From Rhodanobacter denitrificans (lineage in GTDB: Bacteria; Pseudomonadota; Gammaproteobacteria; Xanthomonadales; Rhodanobacteraceae), in contig QFPO01000014.1 of the NCBI GenBank assembly GCA_003241385.1, positions 62,001-126,000 on the forward strand: a stretch of DNA of 64,000 nt, written 5' to 3'. Positions 55,840 through 64,000 of this stretch are shown piece by piece. Both the position numbers and the translations under genes were made by a program. The notes below the pieces were generated by a model. It had not been told where the DNA came from and ran no database searches. It was given only the letters and a program-made list of their open reading frames with translations. Position 1 is the first letter of the stretch. The number at the start of each line of letters is the position of its first letter.

Positions 55840-57624
55840 ATGGCACGACTGCTTCGCGCCGCCCTCGCCGGCGCTCTGGGTCTGTCCGGCGCCGCCGGCG
55901 CCCAGCAGAGCGATGGAACCGACGTACGCGTCGCCGCTCACGTCTACAAGCCGGCCAAGGTGGCGGCGACGCCCGAGCGCATCTTCGCACTCCAGGTACC
56001 GAAGGGGTTCGAGGTCACGGTCTTCGCCGACGGCCTGCAGAATCCGCGGATCCTGGCCGTCGCGCCGGACGGCACGGTCTACGTGAGCCGGCGCGAACAG
56101 GGCGACGTGCTGATGTTCAAGGACGCCGATCGCGACGGCCGTGCCGACGGCGGACCGGTCGCCGTGCTGCATCGCCCCGGCGCGCACGGCCTGGCGATTC
56201 ACGACGGCCGTCTGTACGTCGCGACCTCACGCGAGGTATTCGTCGCGCCGATCCAGGCCGACGGCACGCTCGGGACCGCCGAGATGATCATCGGCGACCT
56301 GCCCGACACCGGCCAGCACCCCAATCGCACGCTCGCGTTCGGCCCCGACGGCATGCTGTACATCAGCGCCGGTTCGACCTGCAACGCCTGCAACGAGGCC
56401 AATCCGGAATCGGCCGCACTGCTGCGCGCCTCGCCGGACGGCCGCTCGCGCACGATCTTCGCGACCGGCCTGCGCAATACGATCGGCTTCGCGTGGCACC
56501 CGCGGACCGGCGAGATGTGGGGCCTCGATCACGGCATCGATTACCTCGGCGACGACGAGCAGCCCGAGGAGCTCAATCGCATCGAACTCGGCAAGCGCTA
56601 CGGCTGGCCGCACGTCTGGGGCGAGGGCGGATTCAATCCGCAGTCGACGCCGCTTGGAGGCCTGACCAAGGCGCAGTGGAAGGCGATCAGCACGCCGATG
56701 GTGCTCGGCTACACCGCACATGCCGCGCCGATGCAGATGCTGTTCTATACCGGCCAGGCATTCCCGGCCGAGTACGGCGGCGATGCATTCGCGGCGATGC
56801 GCGGCTCGTGGAACCGCAAGCCGGCGTCGGGGTACGAGGTCGTGCGCGTCGTGTTCCGCGACGGCCAGCCGCAACGCATCGAGCCGTTCGTCAGCGGTTT
56901 CCTGAGCCGCGACGGGCGCACGCATTTCGCAAGGCCGGTCGGACTGGCGATCGCGCAGGACGGTGCCCTGCTGATGGCCGACGACGGCAACGGCGTGATC
57001 TACCGGATCGCCTACGGCGGCCGCGAGCGCGCCGCGACCGAGCGCGCCACGCCGCCGGCCGACGTGATGAAGACCCAGGCCGCGCGCGGCGTCGGCGTGC
57101 CGCTCGCACTGGCGCGGCCCGAGACCGCGACCGACGGCAGCCTGCAGGTGACCTCGCCCGCGTTCGGCGACGGTGCGCCGATCCCGCCGCGCCACAGCGA
57201 GTACGCCGACGGCGTGTCGTTCCCGCTGGCGTGGACCGCAGTGCCCGAGGCACGCTCGTACGTGATCATCATGGAAGATCCCGATGCGCGGCCGATCACG
57301 CCGTTCGTGCACTGGGTCGCCTGGAACATCCCGGCCGGTACGACTTCGCTGCCGGAGGGCCTGCACGAGATCGAGCGCCTGACCGCGCCGGACGGCCTGA
57401 TGCAGGGCCGGACCTCGCGCGGTTCGCCCGGCTACTTCGGTCCGCGCCCGCCGGTCGGCGATCGGCCGCACCACTACCACGTACAGGTGCTCGCGCTCGA
57501 TCGCGAACTGGACCTGCCGGCCGGCTCGGACCGCGACGCGGTGCTGGCCGCCGCGCGCGGCCACGTGCTCGCGAAGGGCGAGCTGGTCGGCACCTACGCA
57601 CAATCGATCGAACCGCCGCGCTGA
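55840..57624 (+). CDS. PQQ-type sorbosone-dehydrogenase-like protein fused to PEBP
   Basis: Exported fusion of 594 aa. Signal peptide 1-21 (LRAALAGALGLSGAAGAQQ). Residues about 45-415 form a six-bladed propeller of the sorbosone/glucose dehydrogenase type (GLQNPRILAVAPDGTVYVSR, HPNRTLAFGPDGMLYIS, GLRNTIGFAWHPRTGEMW, YGWPHVWGEG, FARPVGLAIAQDGALLMADD). Residues about 440-592 are a phosphatidylethanolamine-binding domain of the YbhB type (MEDPDARPITPFVHWVAWNI, GYFGPRPPVGDRPHHYHVQV). Both parts look complete. Upstream, TAGCGTCGATCGCA (55803-55816) resembles the cbbL and pckG start regions. PQQ use and substrate are not provable from sequence. Confidence 0.88.
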   Translation: MARLLRAALAGALGLSGAAGAQQSDGTDVRVAAHVYKPAKVAATPERIFALQVPKGFEVTVFADGLQNPRILAVAPDGTVYVSRREQGDVLMFKDADRDGRADGGPVAVLHRPGAHGLAIHDGRLYVATSREVFVAPIQADGTLGTAEMIIGDLPDTGQHPNRTLAFGPDGMLYISAGSTCNACNEANPESAALLRASPDGRSRTIFATGLRNTIGFAWHPRTGEMWGLDHGIDYLGDDEQPEELNRIELGKRYGWPHVWGEGGFNPQSTPLGGLTKAQWKAISTPMVLGYTAHAAPMQMLFYTGQAFPAEYGGDAFAAMRGSWNRKPASGYEVVRVVFRDGQPQRIEPFVSGFLSRDGRTHFARPVGLAIAQDGALLMADDGNGVIYRIAYGGRERAATERATPPADVMKTQAARGVGVPLALARPETATDGSLQVTSPAFGDGAPIPPRHSEYADGVSFPLAWTAVPEARSYVIIMEDPDARPITPFVHWVAWNIPAGTTSLPEGLHEIERLTAPDGLMQGRTSRGSPGYFGPRPPVGDRPHHYHVQVLALDRELDLPAGSDRDAVLAAARGHVLAKGELVGTYAQSIEPPR

Positions 57625-57636
57625 GCGGCGCACGAC

Positions 57637-57671
57637 GCGGCGGCGCCCGATTACTCTGCGGGCGCCGCCGC
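57637..57671 (+). terminator. Hairpin after the dehydrogenase-PEBP gene
   Basis: A 12-bp stem (57637-57648 with 57660-57671, 11-nt loop) starts 13 bases after the stop and ends 12 bases before the next ATG. No T-tract; may reduce read-through. Confidence 0.45.
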
Positions 57672-57683
57672 ACGGGGACGGCG

Positions 57684-57914
57684 ATGGATCTGGACTGGGT
57701 GCAGTGGCCGGCGATGGCGGTCACCGTGCTGGCGGCGTGGAACGTCGGCGCGCGACAGAAGCAGCAGCGCGGATGGGGCTTCTGGTGCTTCCTGGCCAGC
57801 AACGTGCTCTGGATCGTCTGGGGGCTCTACGCGAAGGCGTACGCGTTGATCCTGCTGCAGGTGTTCCTGGCCGCGACCAACCTGCGCGGCGCGCGCAAGA
57901 ACGAGGCGCTCTGA
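57684..57914 (+). CDS. Small membrane protein
   Basis: Protein of 76 aa with hydrophobic segments at about 5-20, 32-48 and 52-66 (WGFWCFLASNVLWIVWGLYA). No family named with certainty; it resembles short PnuC/SWEET-like half-transporter proteins. Ribosome-binding site GGGGA 7 bases before the ATG. Convergent with the tRNA-Cys transcript. Confidence 0.65.
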   Translation: MDLDWVQWPAMAVTVLAAWNVGARQKQQRGWGFWCFLASNVLWIVWGLYAKAYALILLQVFLAATNLRGARKNEAL

Positions 57915-57950
57915 GCGCCGCGTGCCGCAAACCTCCGCCGGCTGGCCAAC

Positions 57951-57975
57951 AAAAAACCCGCATTTCTGCGGGTTT
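57951..57975 (-). terminator. Rho-independent terminator after tRNA-Cys
   Basis: On the minus strand: a 9-bp stem (57954-57962 with 57967-57975, 4-nt loop) followed by six T. It ends the uvrC-pgsA-tRNA transcript. Confidence 0.9.
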
Positions 57976-58009
57976 CTGGGATGTCGCTGGACATCGCGGG
58001 ACGATGTCG

Positions 58010-58083
58010 TGGAGGCCTGAGTCGGAATCGAACCGGCGTACACGGCTTTGCAGGCCGCTGCATGACCACTCTGCCATCAGGCC
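58010..58083 (-). tRNA. tRNA-Cys (GCA)
   Basis: 74 nt including encoded CCA. The acceptor stem begins GGCCTGA, the anticodon loop is CTGCAAA with GCA at tRNA bases 33-35, and the T-loop is GGTTCGATTCC. Its place after pgsA and tRNA-Gly matches the conserved gammaproteobacterial order. Confidence 0.97.
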
Positions 58084-58146
58084 GATGACGCTGAACCACA
58101 TCCTGCAGGAACGTACGCCGCGGACGGCGCCGGCCCCTTAAACAAC

Positions 58147-58170
58147 AAAACCTCGGCAGGCCGAGGTTTT
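58147..58170 (-). terminator. Intrinsic terminator between tRNA-Gly and tRNA-Cys
   Basis: Hairpin arms 58147-58157 and 58160-58170 with flanking A/T-runs; on the minus strand the stem is followed by TTTTGTTGTTT. It probably lets part of the transcription stop after tRNA-Gly. Confidence 0.75.
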
Positions 58171-58181
58171 GGTGGAAAGCC

Positions 58182-58257
<76 letters not shown>

Positions 58258-58335
58258 CCGGGACGCGCATATTACGGAATGGCGTGAGAGTGTCAACAAA
58301 AACCTGTGCGATCGCGCGAAATTTTTCGCCGGCGC

Positions 58336-58905
58336 TCAAACGCGGCCGCTGTCGTTGTCGCGCAGCGCCGTCAGCGCGGACCAGATCGTCAGCACCGCGG
58401 CGACGACCAGCAGCGCCTCGCCGATGCGGTACAGCCGCAGTTCCGGCACGTCGCGCTGGTGCAGGCAGACCACGATCGCGACGATCTGCATCGTCGTCTT
58501 GAGCTTGCCGATCCAGGCCACGCCGACCTTGGCGCGCTGGCCGATCTCGGCCATCCACTCGCGCAGCGCCGAGATGCTGATCTCGCGGCCGACGATGATC
58601 GCGCTGGCCACCGCCATCAGCGGCGTGGGGTTCTGCTGCACGAGCAGGAACAGGGCGACCGCGACCATCAGCTTGTCGGCGACCGGATCGAGGAACGCGC
58701 CGAACGCGGAGGTGAGGTCGTAGCGGCGCGCGATCCAGCCGTCGAGCCAGTCGGTCAGCGCGGCCAGCACGAACACGCCGGCCGCGGCGATGTTCGACCA
58801 GGCGGCGGTGTTCGGAAAGTACTCGGGCAGATAGAAGACGACGACGATGACCGGCAGCAGCACGATGCGGAACAGCGTGAGGATCGTCGGCACGGTCAAG
58901 GTCAT
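58336..58905 (-). CDS. pgsA: Phosphatidylglycerophosphate synthase
   Basis: Inner-membrane CDP-alcohol phosphatidyltransferase of 189 aa making phosphatidylglycerophosphate from CDP-diacylglycerol and glycerol-3-phosphate. The signature D-G-x2-A-R-x8-G-x3-D-x3-D runs from D55 to D77. Five or six membrane segments; N-terminus VPTILTLFRIVLLPVIVVVF. It starts 13 bases after the uvrC stop and is co-transcribed with it. Confidence 0.97.
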   Translation of the reverse strand: MTLTVPTILTLFRIVLLPVIVVVFYLPEYFPNTAAWSNIAAAGVFVLAALTDWLDGWIARRYDLTSAFGAFLDPVADKLMVAVALFLLVQQNPTPLMAVASAIIVGREISISALREWMAEIGQRAKVGVAWIGKLKTTMQIVAIVVCLHQRDVPELRLYRIGEALLVVAAVLTIWSALTALRDNDSGRV

Positions 58906-58918
58906 GGAGCAGGGTCCC

Positions 58919-60745
58919 TCAGCCGTGGAAGACGGCGTAGATGCGTTCGGCCAGGTCTCGGTGGATGCCTTTGACCTGCATGATTTCCTCCACGCCGGCG
59001 GCCGCCAGTCCGGCCCGGCCGCCGAAGTGCTTGAGCAGCGCCGCGCGCCGCTTGGCCCCGATGCCGGCGATCTCCTCCAGCGTGCTCGCCTCGCGCGCCT
59101 TCTCGCGGCGGCCGCGGTGACCGGTGATCGCGAAACGATGCGCCTCGTCGCGGACCGCCTGAATGAGGTGCGAGGCCGGCGATTCGGGTCCGGGCCAGAG
59201 CGTGCGGCCTGTATCGCCCAAGATCAAGGTTTCGTCGCCGGCGCGGCGCGCCTCGCCCTTGGCGACGCCGACCACGTTGAGCCCTTCGACGCCGAGCTCG
59301 GCCAGTACGTCCAGCGCCTGGCGGACCTGGCCCTTGCCGCCGTCGATCAGCAGCACGTCCGGCAGGACGCCCTCGCCGTCGCGGATCCGCCGGTAGCGCC
59401 GGTGCAGGGCCTGGCCCATCGCCGCGTAGTCGTCGCCGGGCGTGATGCCGGTGATGTTGAACCGCCGGTACTGCGACTTTTCGGCGCCTTCGGGGCCGAA
59501 CACGACGCACGAGGCGACCGTGGCCTCGCCCATGGTATGGCTGATGTCGAAGCACTCGATGCGGCGCGGCGTCTCCTCGAGGCCGAGCAGGTCGCGCAGC
59601 GCCTCGAACCGCGTCGTCAGCGTCTGCCGGCTGGCCAGGCGCGCGTCGAGGCCGGCCTGCGCATTCTTGAGCGCGAGCTCGAGGAAGCGCGCGCGCTCGG
59701 CGCGTACGCGCGCCTTGATCTCGACCGCGTGGCCGGCCTGCCCGCCGAGCGCCTCGGCGATCAGCTCGGCCTCCTCGGGCAGATCGCTGACGATCAGTTC
59801 CTCCGGCAGCGGCCGCTCCAGGTAGTACTGCACGATGAACGAGGCGATCACCGCCGGCGGCTCGGCATCGCCGCCGAGCCGCGGAAAGAAGTCGCGCGAG
59901 CCCAGGCTGACGCCGTTGCGGAAGAACAGCACACTGATGCAGGCGATGCCGTTGCGGATCGCGCAGGCGATCACGTCCATGTCGGCGCTGGCACCGTGCA
60001 CGTAATGGCGGGCCTGGATGCGCTGCAGCGCGGTGATGCGGTCGCGCACGGCGGCGGCGCGCTCGAATGCGAGCGCCGCGCTGGCGCGTTCCATCGTCGC
60101 GACCAGCTCGTCCTGGACCAGCTTGGAACGGCCTTCGAGGAACAGCGTCGCGTGGCGCACGCTCTCCTGGTAGTCGGCCGCTTCGACCAGGCCGACGCAC
60201 GGCGCCGTGCAGCGGCCGATCTGGTGCTGCAGGCACGGCCGCGAGCGGTTGCGGAAGTAGCTGTCCTCGCAGTTGCGCAGCCGGAACAGCTTCTGCAGCA
60301 GGCCGATGCTCTCGCGCACCGCGGCGGCGCTCGGATACGGCCCGAAGTAGCGGCCGCCCTCGTTGCGCGCGCCGCGATGGAACGCCAGGCGCGGCCACTC
60401 GCCGGCGGTCAGATGGATGTACGGATAGCTTTTGTCGTCGCGCAGCAGGATGTTGTAGCGCGGCTTGAGCGACTTGATCAGCTGCGATTCGAGCAGCAGC
60501 GCCTCGGCCTCGGTGCGCGTCAGCGTGACCTCGATGCGCGCGATCTGCGAGACCATCGAAGCGATGCGCGGCTCCAGCCGCGGCTTCAGGAAGTAGCTGC
60601 CGACGCGCTTGCGCAGATTGCCGGCCTTGCCGACGTAGAGCAGGTCGCCAGCGGCGTCGAACATGCGGTAGACGCCGGGAGCGCCGCTGAGCGTGCTGAC
60701 GTATACCTTGCCGTCGAAGCCGGCTCGGTCCTCGGGTTGGGTCAT
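58919..60745 (-). CDS. uvrC: Excinuclease ABC subunit C
   Basis: Dual-incision nuclease of nucleotide excision repair, 608 aa (E. coli 610). N-terminal GIY-YIG nuclease (GVYRMFDAAGDLLYVGKAGN), UvrB-binding motif (FERAAAVRDRITALQRI), C-terminal RNase-H-like nuclease (CFDISHTMGEATVASCVVFG, LIDGGKGQVRQA) and the helix-hairpin-helix end (LEEIAGIGAKRRAALLKHFG). No ribosome-binding site precedes the ATG, and a -10-like TAAAAT ends only six bases before it. Confidence 0.97.
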   Translation of the reverse strand: MTQPEDRAGFDGKVYVSTLSGAPGVYRMFDAAGDLLYVGKAGNLRKRVGSYFLKPRLEPRIASMVSQIARIEVTLTRTEAEALLLESQLIKSLKPRYNILLRDDKSYPYIHLTAGEWPRLAFHRGARNEGGRYFGPYPSAAAVRESIGLLQKLFRLRNCEDSYFRNRSRPCLQHQIGRCTAPCVGLVEAADYQESVRHATLFLEGRSKLVQDELVATMERASAALAFERAAAVRDRITALQRIQARHYVHGASADMDVIACAIRNGIACISVLFFRNGVSLGSRDFFPRLGGDAEPPAVIASFIVQYYLERPLPEELIVSDLPEEAELIAEALGGQAGHAVEIKARVRAERARFLELALKNAQAGLDARLASRQTLTTRFEALRDLLGLEETPRRIECFDISHTMGEATVASCVVFGPEGAEKSQYRRFNITGITPGDDYAAMGQALHRRYRRIRDGEGVLPDVLLIDGGKGQVRQALDVLAELGVEGLNVVGVAKGEARRAGDETLILGDTGRTLWPGPESPASHLIQAVRDEAHRFAITGHRGRREKAREASTLEEIAGIGAKRRAALLKHFGGRAGLAAAGVEEIMQVKGIHRDLAERIYAVFHG

Positions 60746-60751
60746 CGGACC

Positions 60752-60757
60752 ATTTTA
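60752..60757 (-). promoter_or_regulatory. Possible internal uvrC promoter -10
   Basis: TAAAAT on the minus strand, five of six matches to the consensus, ending six bases before the uvrC ATG. Transcription from it would start at or next to the A of the ATG, giving a leaderless message. No good -35 is visible. Confidence 0.4.
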
Positions 60758-60773
60758 GTCCGCAACGGCAGGT

Positions 60774-62201
60774 TCAGTCCGCCACCGCGACGCGACGTGC
60801 CGATCCGTCGGACAGATCCACGCGCACGATCTCGTGGCTGCCGGTGTTGGCGACCCACAGCGCGCCGGCCGCGACCGACAGGCCCGAGGGTTCGTTCAGC
60901 CGATAACCGAGCTCGGGCCGGCTCACTTTCGCCGCCACGAGGTTGATCAGCTTGATCGCGTCGTTGTAGCTGTCGGCGACGAACACCGAGCCGCGCGGCC
61001 CGGCCGCGACCGCCTGCGGATGCTGCAGCCGTGCGACCGCGCAGGTGCCGACCGCATCGCCGAATGCGTAGAGACCGCTGCCGACCACGGTGGTCACGCG
61101 GCCGTCGGCCAGGCGCACCAGGCGCACCGCCGAGGCGGCCGCATCGGCGACGACCAGCTGCGCATTGGCGACCGCGAGCCCGCTCGGCTGGGCCAGCGCG
61201 GCGTCCGCGCCGACGCCGTCGATCCGGTCGAGCGCGCCGCTGCCGGCCAGCACGCGCGCGCGGCGCGCGATCAGGTCGACCTGCCAGATCTGATTGAGGC
61301 CGGCCATCGCGACGTAGAGCTGATCGCCGACGATCGCCAGATCGGCCGGCGCGCAGGCGGCCAGGCCGCGCACGTCGCTATCGTGCGGGCGGCGGTAGCC
61401 GGGTGCGCCGGTGCCGAGCAGCGTGCGCACGCTGCCGTCGGCCAGATCGACGCTGCGCACGGCGTGGTTGCCGCGGTCGGCGACGTAGAGCTGGTCGCGA
61501 TGCAGGGCCAGGCCCTGCGGATCGCTGAACGCGGCTTCCTCGCCGGTGCCGTCGGTGAAACCGGCGTGGCCCGAGCCGAAACTGCGCAGCACACGGCCGT
61601 GGTGATCGCATTCGAGCACGCGGTCGTGGCCGCTGTCGGCGACGTAGAGCAGGCGTTCGGTCGCCAGCACTTTGCCGGGGAAGCGCAGGCTCGCGCGCGG
61701 CTCCGGGCGGACCGCCGGCACCGCGCTCTCGAACACGCGCAGGCCCTGCCCGGCCGCCTCGTCGAGCAGGGCGCCGATCAGATCGTCGAGCAGCTCCAGA
61801 TGGCCGGCGCCGGCGACGCGCGCGGCGAGGCGGCCTTCGGCGTCGATGACCGCGACGGTCGGCCAAGCGCTGACGCCGTAGTCGCGCCAGACCGCGAACG
61901 CCGGATCGCTCGCGACCGGATGCTCGATGCGCAGGCGGTTGACCGCGCGCAGCACCGCAGCCGGCGCGCACTGCGCACCGTACTTGGGGCAGTGGATGCC
62001 GATCACGCAGAGCCCGTCGTGATGGCGCGCCTGCAGCGCCGCGAGGTCCGGCACCATCGTCGCGCACTGCACGCTGTCACCGGTCCAGAACCAGACCAGC
62101 ACGACGCGGCCGCGCAGCATCGCCAGCCGCGGCGGATCGTCGGTATTGACCCAGGCCAGGCCGGACGGCAGCTCCGGTGCCTGCGGACGGATCGCGCTCA
62201 T
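60774..62201 (-). CDS. Thioredoxin-like/NHL-repeat fusion without CxxC
   Basis: Protein of 475 aa without a signal peptide, related to NHLRC2-type proteins. Residues 15-150 form a thioredoxin-like domain; the usual CxxC is SVQC (S43-C46) in VWFWTGDSVQCATM, so the attacking cysteine is missing. Residues about 165-470 are an NHL propeller (LYVADSGHDRVLECD, FSDPQGLALHRDQLYVADRG, AQPSGLAVANAQLVVADAAA, LQHPQAVAAGPRGSVFVADS, LNEPSGLSVAAGALWVANTG). The ATG overlaps the phosphatase stop by 4 bases. Role unknown. Confidence 0.85.
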   Translation of the reverse strand: MSAIRPQAPELPSGLAWVNTDDPPRLAMLRGRVVLVWFWTGDSVQCATMVPDLAALQARHHDGLCVIGIHCPKYGAQCAPAAVLRAVNRLRIEHPVASDPAFAVWRDYGVSAWPTVAVIDAEGRLAARVAGAGHLELLDDLIGALLDEAAGQGLRVFESAVPAVRPEPRASLRFPGKVLATERLLYVADSGHDRVLECDHHGRVLRSFGSGHAGFTDGTGEEAAFSDPQGLALHRDQLYVADRGNHAVRSVDLADGSVRTLLGTGAPGYRRPHDSDVRGLAACAPADLAIVGDQLYVAMAGLNQIWQVDLIARRARVLAGSGALDRIDGVGADAALAQPSGLAVANAQLVVADAAASAVRLVRLADGRVTTVVGSGLYAFGDAVGTCAVARLQHPQAVAAGPRGSVFVADSYNDAIKLINLVAAKVSRPELGYRLNEPSGLSVAAGALWVANTGSHEIVRVDLSDGSARRVAVAD

Positions 62202-62674
62202 CGGCGCGATCCGCCGTCGCGGCGCAGCCGCCCGGCCAGCGCGGCGACACCCTCGCGCGCGAGGTTCAGCACCTGCTCGAAGTCGCGCTGCGAGCCGTAG
62301 TACGGATCGGGCACGTCGCTGCGCGCGGCGAAGCCCGCGAACGGCAGGAACAGCGCGACGCGACCGCGCGCCGCGGCCGGGCAGACGCGCTCGAGCGCAT
62401 GCAGGTTGACCGCGTCCATCGCGAGCACGTGGTCGTAGTCGTCGAAGTCGGCCGCACCGATCTGGCGCGCACGATGCGCCGCCATCGGATAGCCGGCCGC
62501 CTCGGCGACCGCGATCGCGCGGCGGTCCGCGGCCGCACCGATGTGGTAGTCCTCGGTACCGGCCGAGGCGACCGTCGCGGCGAGGCCGGCCCGCGCCAGC
62601 TCGACGCGCGCCACCGCCTCGACCGTCGGCGAGCGGCAAATGTTGCCCATGCAGACGAACAGGATCCGCGTCAC
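62198..62674 (-). CDS. Low-molecular-weight protein tyrosine phosphatase
   Basis: Cytosolic phosphatase of 158 aa. P-loop CMGNICRS with nucleophile C8 and R14, and the general acid in DPYYG. In many bacteria such enzymes dephosphorylate tyrosine kinases of polysaccharide export; being next to kdsB suggests a link to surface polysaccharide. The GTG at 62674 overlaps the kdsB stop by 4 bases. A second cysteine (C13) in the loop could regulate by disulphide formation. Confidence 0.92.
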   Translation of the reverse strand: MTRILFVCMGNICRSPTVEAVARVELARAGLAATVASAGTEDYHIGAAADRRAIAVAEAAGYPMAAHRARQIGAADFDDYDHVLAMDAVNLHALERVCPAAARGRVALFLPFAGFAARSDVPDPYYGSQRDFEQVLNLAREGVAALAGRLRRDGGSRR

Positions 62675-63450
62675 CGCGGCACTCCGGCGAGCAGCCGTTC
62701 GGCGCGGGCCAGATCCTCCGGCGTGTCGACGCCGGGCGGGAACGGCTCCGGCGCGATGCCGACCGCGATCGCATGGCCGTGCTCGAGTGCGCGCAGCTGC
62801 TCGAGCGATTCGGCCTGTTCGAGCGGCGTGCGCGCGAGCCGCGCGAACGCGCGCAGGAAGCCGGCGCGATACGCGTAGATGCCGATGTGGCGCAGGAACG
62901 GCACGCCGTCGGGCAGGCGCGTGCGATCGGCCGCGAACGCATCGCGCGGCCACGGCAGCGGCGCGCGGCTGAAGTACAGCGCGCGGCCGTCGGCGCCGCG
63001 CACCAGCTTGACGCAGTTGGGGTCGAACAGCTCCTCGACCGAGCCGATCGGCGTCGCCAGCGTCGCCATCGGCGCGGCGCCCGCGGCCAGGGTCTCGGCG
63101 ACCGCACGGATGCCGCTGGCCGGCGCCATCGGCTCGTCGCCCTGCAGATTGACGACGATCGTCTCGTCGGGCCAGGCGCGCCGCGTCGCGCACTCGGCGA
63201 GGCGGTCGCTGCCCGAGGCGTGGCCGGCGTCGGTCATCACGACCTCGACGCCGCTGCCGGCCAGCGCCGCGGCGATGCGCGGCTCGTCGGTCGCGACGAC
63301 GACCTCGCCCGCGCCGGCGGCCAGTGCGCGCCGCGCGACGTGCACGATCATCGGTATGCCGCCGATCGGCAGCAGCGGCTTGCCCGGCAGGCGGGTCGAG
63401 GCATAACGGGCGGGAATCGCGACGACGAACGGGATGGACTGGGATTCCAT
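62671..63450 (-). CDS. kdsB: 3-deoxy-manno-octulosonate cytidylyltransferase
   Basis: Activates KDO with CTP for lipopolysaccharide core synthesis. 259 aa (E. coli 248). Nucleotide-binding start [20 protein letters not shown], then [33 protein letters not shown] and the C-terminal [18 protein letters not shown] 63450 gives the family N-terminus; an ATG at 63474 would add 8 residues. First gene of a coupled three-gene unit with the phosphatase and the NHL protein. Confidence 0.96.
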   Translation of the reverse strand: MESQSIPFVVAIPARYASTRLPGKPLLPIGGIPMIVHVARRALAAGAGEVVVATDEPRIAAALAGSGVEVVMTDAGHASGSDRLAECATRRAWPDETIVVNLQGDEPMAPASGIRAVAETLAAGAAPMATLATPIGSVEELFDPNCVKLVRGADGRALYFSRAPLPWPRDAFAADRTRLPDGVPFLRHIGIYAYRAGFLRAFARLARTPLEQAESLEQLRALEHGHAIAVGIAPEPFPPGVDTPEDLARAERLLAGVPR

Positions 63451-63671
63451 GTGCTGAGACCGACACTCCGGCATGAGCGGAAAACACGATCGGCAGGGGC
63501 TGCCGGCGTCCGTCATCGGCGGTCGGCGCGCTGGCCGGCCGCGATCCCGCCGCGTCGCGACGCAGCGGTGCCGCCGTCGCCCCCTTTGCGACCCCCGCAG
63601 CGTAATCGACCCGAACCGCGAACGACAGCCCGTCCGTGTGAACGCCGCCCGACCGCGGCCATCGTCCGGAC

Positions 63672-63700
63672 CTGACCGCGGCCGGAACGGCCGCTACCAT
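63672..63700 (+). promoter_or_regulatory. Promoter of the EamA-type gene
   Basis: CTGACC (63672-63677), 17-bp spacer, TACCAT (63695-63700), giving a leader of about 32 bases before the GTG at 63739. Confidence 0.45.
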
Positions 63701-63738
63701 ACCGCGCGCTTCCCGCCCGCTGCCGCACCGATCCTCAC

Positions 63739-64000
63739 GTGAACACCCCCGCCCCGACCTCGCCGCTGCCGTTGCGCGCGGCGCTGCTGATGGCCGCCAG
63801 CGCCTGCCTGTTCGGCCTGATGGCGGTGTCGATCCGCTATGCGTCCGCGCAGCTGCATCCGTTCGAGATCGCGTTCTTCCGCTGCCTGTTCGGCGCCCTG
63901 TTCGCGCTGCCGCTGCTGCGCGTCCACGGCGTCGGCATCCTGCGCACCGACAAGCTCGGCTTCTACGTCGCGCGCTGCCTGATCGGCATGCTGTCGATGC
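63739..64000 (+). CDS. EamA/DMT-family transporter, N-terminal part only
   Basis: The first 87 codons are inside the window; the gene runs off the end. After a short hydrophilic start, ALLMAASACLFGLMAVSIRY and HPFEIAFFRCLFGALFALPL are the first two membrane helices of the drug/metabolite transporter family (EamA), and the third begins near the end (FYVARCLIGMLSM). GTG 63739 is the only reasonable start. Substrate unknown. Confidence 0.8.
   Translation, partial: MNTPAPTSPLPLRAALLMAASACLFGLMAVSIRYASAQLHPFEIAFFRCLFGALFALPLLRVHGVGILRTDKLGFYVARCLIGMLSM

Overview
The window is GC-rich (by eye close to 70%), densely coded chromosomal DNA from a gammaproteobacterium. It carries about 48 protein genes and two tRNA genes, with no phage, transposase or CRISPR array. 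A GTP-type PEP carboxykinase, the uvrC-pgsA-tRNA-Gly-tRNA-Cys run, kdsB followed by a small tyrosine phosphatase, and several secreted proteins ending in an F-x-D-G-F-like tail suggest Lysobacterales (Xanthomonadales). That placement is an inference and would need marker-gene phylogeny.

Layout. 1-5.4 kb: a large secreted phytase/esterase-like protein and a CBS-type histidine kinase with a tandem-receiver response regulator (minus strand). 5.6-9.5 kb: a CadC-like membrane regulator and a hipBA toxin-antitoxin pair with its own operator. 9.5-11.3 kb: two coupled secreted proteins and a 569-bp stretch without a convincing gene that ends in a strong orphan terminator. 11.3-13.1 kb: typA. 13.4-24.4 kb: a nearly complete Calvin-Benson-Bassham locus, cbbR divergent from cbbLSX-cbbF-cbbP-cbbT-cbbZ-cbbA-cbbE, with a red-type form I RuBisCO. 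24.4-26.2 kb: a secreted beta-helix protein and an orphan protein. 26.3-30.4 kb: a fatty-acid module (fadE and an alpha/beta hydrolase) divergent from a TetR regulator, with two matching palindromes between them. 30.5-32.3 kb: pckG. 32.6-34.6 kb: an ECF sigma, putative anti-sigma and DUF4097 operon. 34.7-38.5 kb: prfC, a ribosomal oxygenase and a GNAT protein. 38.6-41.6 kb: a secreted subtilase. 41.8-48.6 kb: a sulfotransferase, a small IGPGAG membrane protein, a phosphodiesterase-type lipoprotein, an EMC3/Oxa1-like membrane protein, a glutaredoxin-like protein and a sulfatase-fold lipoprotein with TPRs. 48.8-52.4 kb: two secreted proteins and sdaA. 52.5-55.6 kb: an operon like E. coli ybhPON (endonuclease-fold protein, ClsB, flippase-like protein). 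55.8-57.9 kb: a PQQ-type dehydrogenase fused to a PEBP domain, and a small membrane protein. 58.0-63.5 kb, minus strand: kdsB, phosphatase, thioredoxin-NHL fusion, uvrC, pgsA, tRNA-Gly, tRNA-Cys. 63.7 kb to the end: the start of an EamA-type transporter.

How the genes work together. The cbb operon regenerates ribulose bisphosphate (cbbP, cbbT, cbbA, cbbF, cbbE), fixes CO2 (cbbLS), reactivates the enzyme (cbbX) and removes 2-phosphoglycolate (cbbZ). Phosphoglycerate kinase, GAPDH and ribose-5-phosphate isomerase must lie elsewhere. pckG has a promoter whose -10 and start region matches that of cbbL at 14 of 15 positions, so gluconeogenesis and CO2 fixation may share a promoter style. The most unusual observations are a shared C-terminal tail on three otherwise unrelated secreted proteins, an esterase-like domain nested inside a beta-propeller-like protein, a candidate structured RNA before typA, a 22-bp perfect inverted repeat inside the cbb operon, a matched pair of TetR-type operators, and several enzymes that have lost a signature residue (a thioredoxin-like domain without CxxC, a sulfatase-fold protein with Thr instead of Cys).
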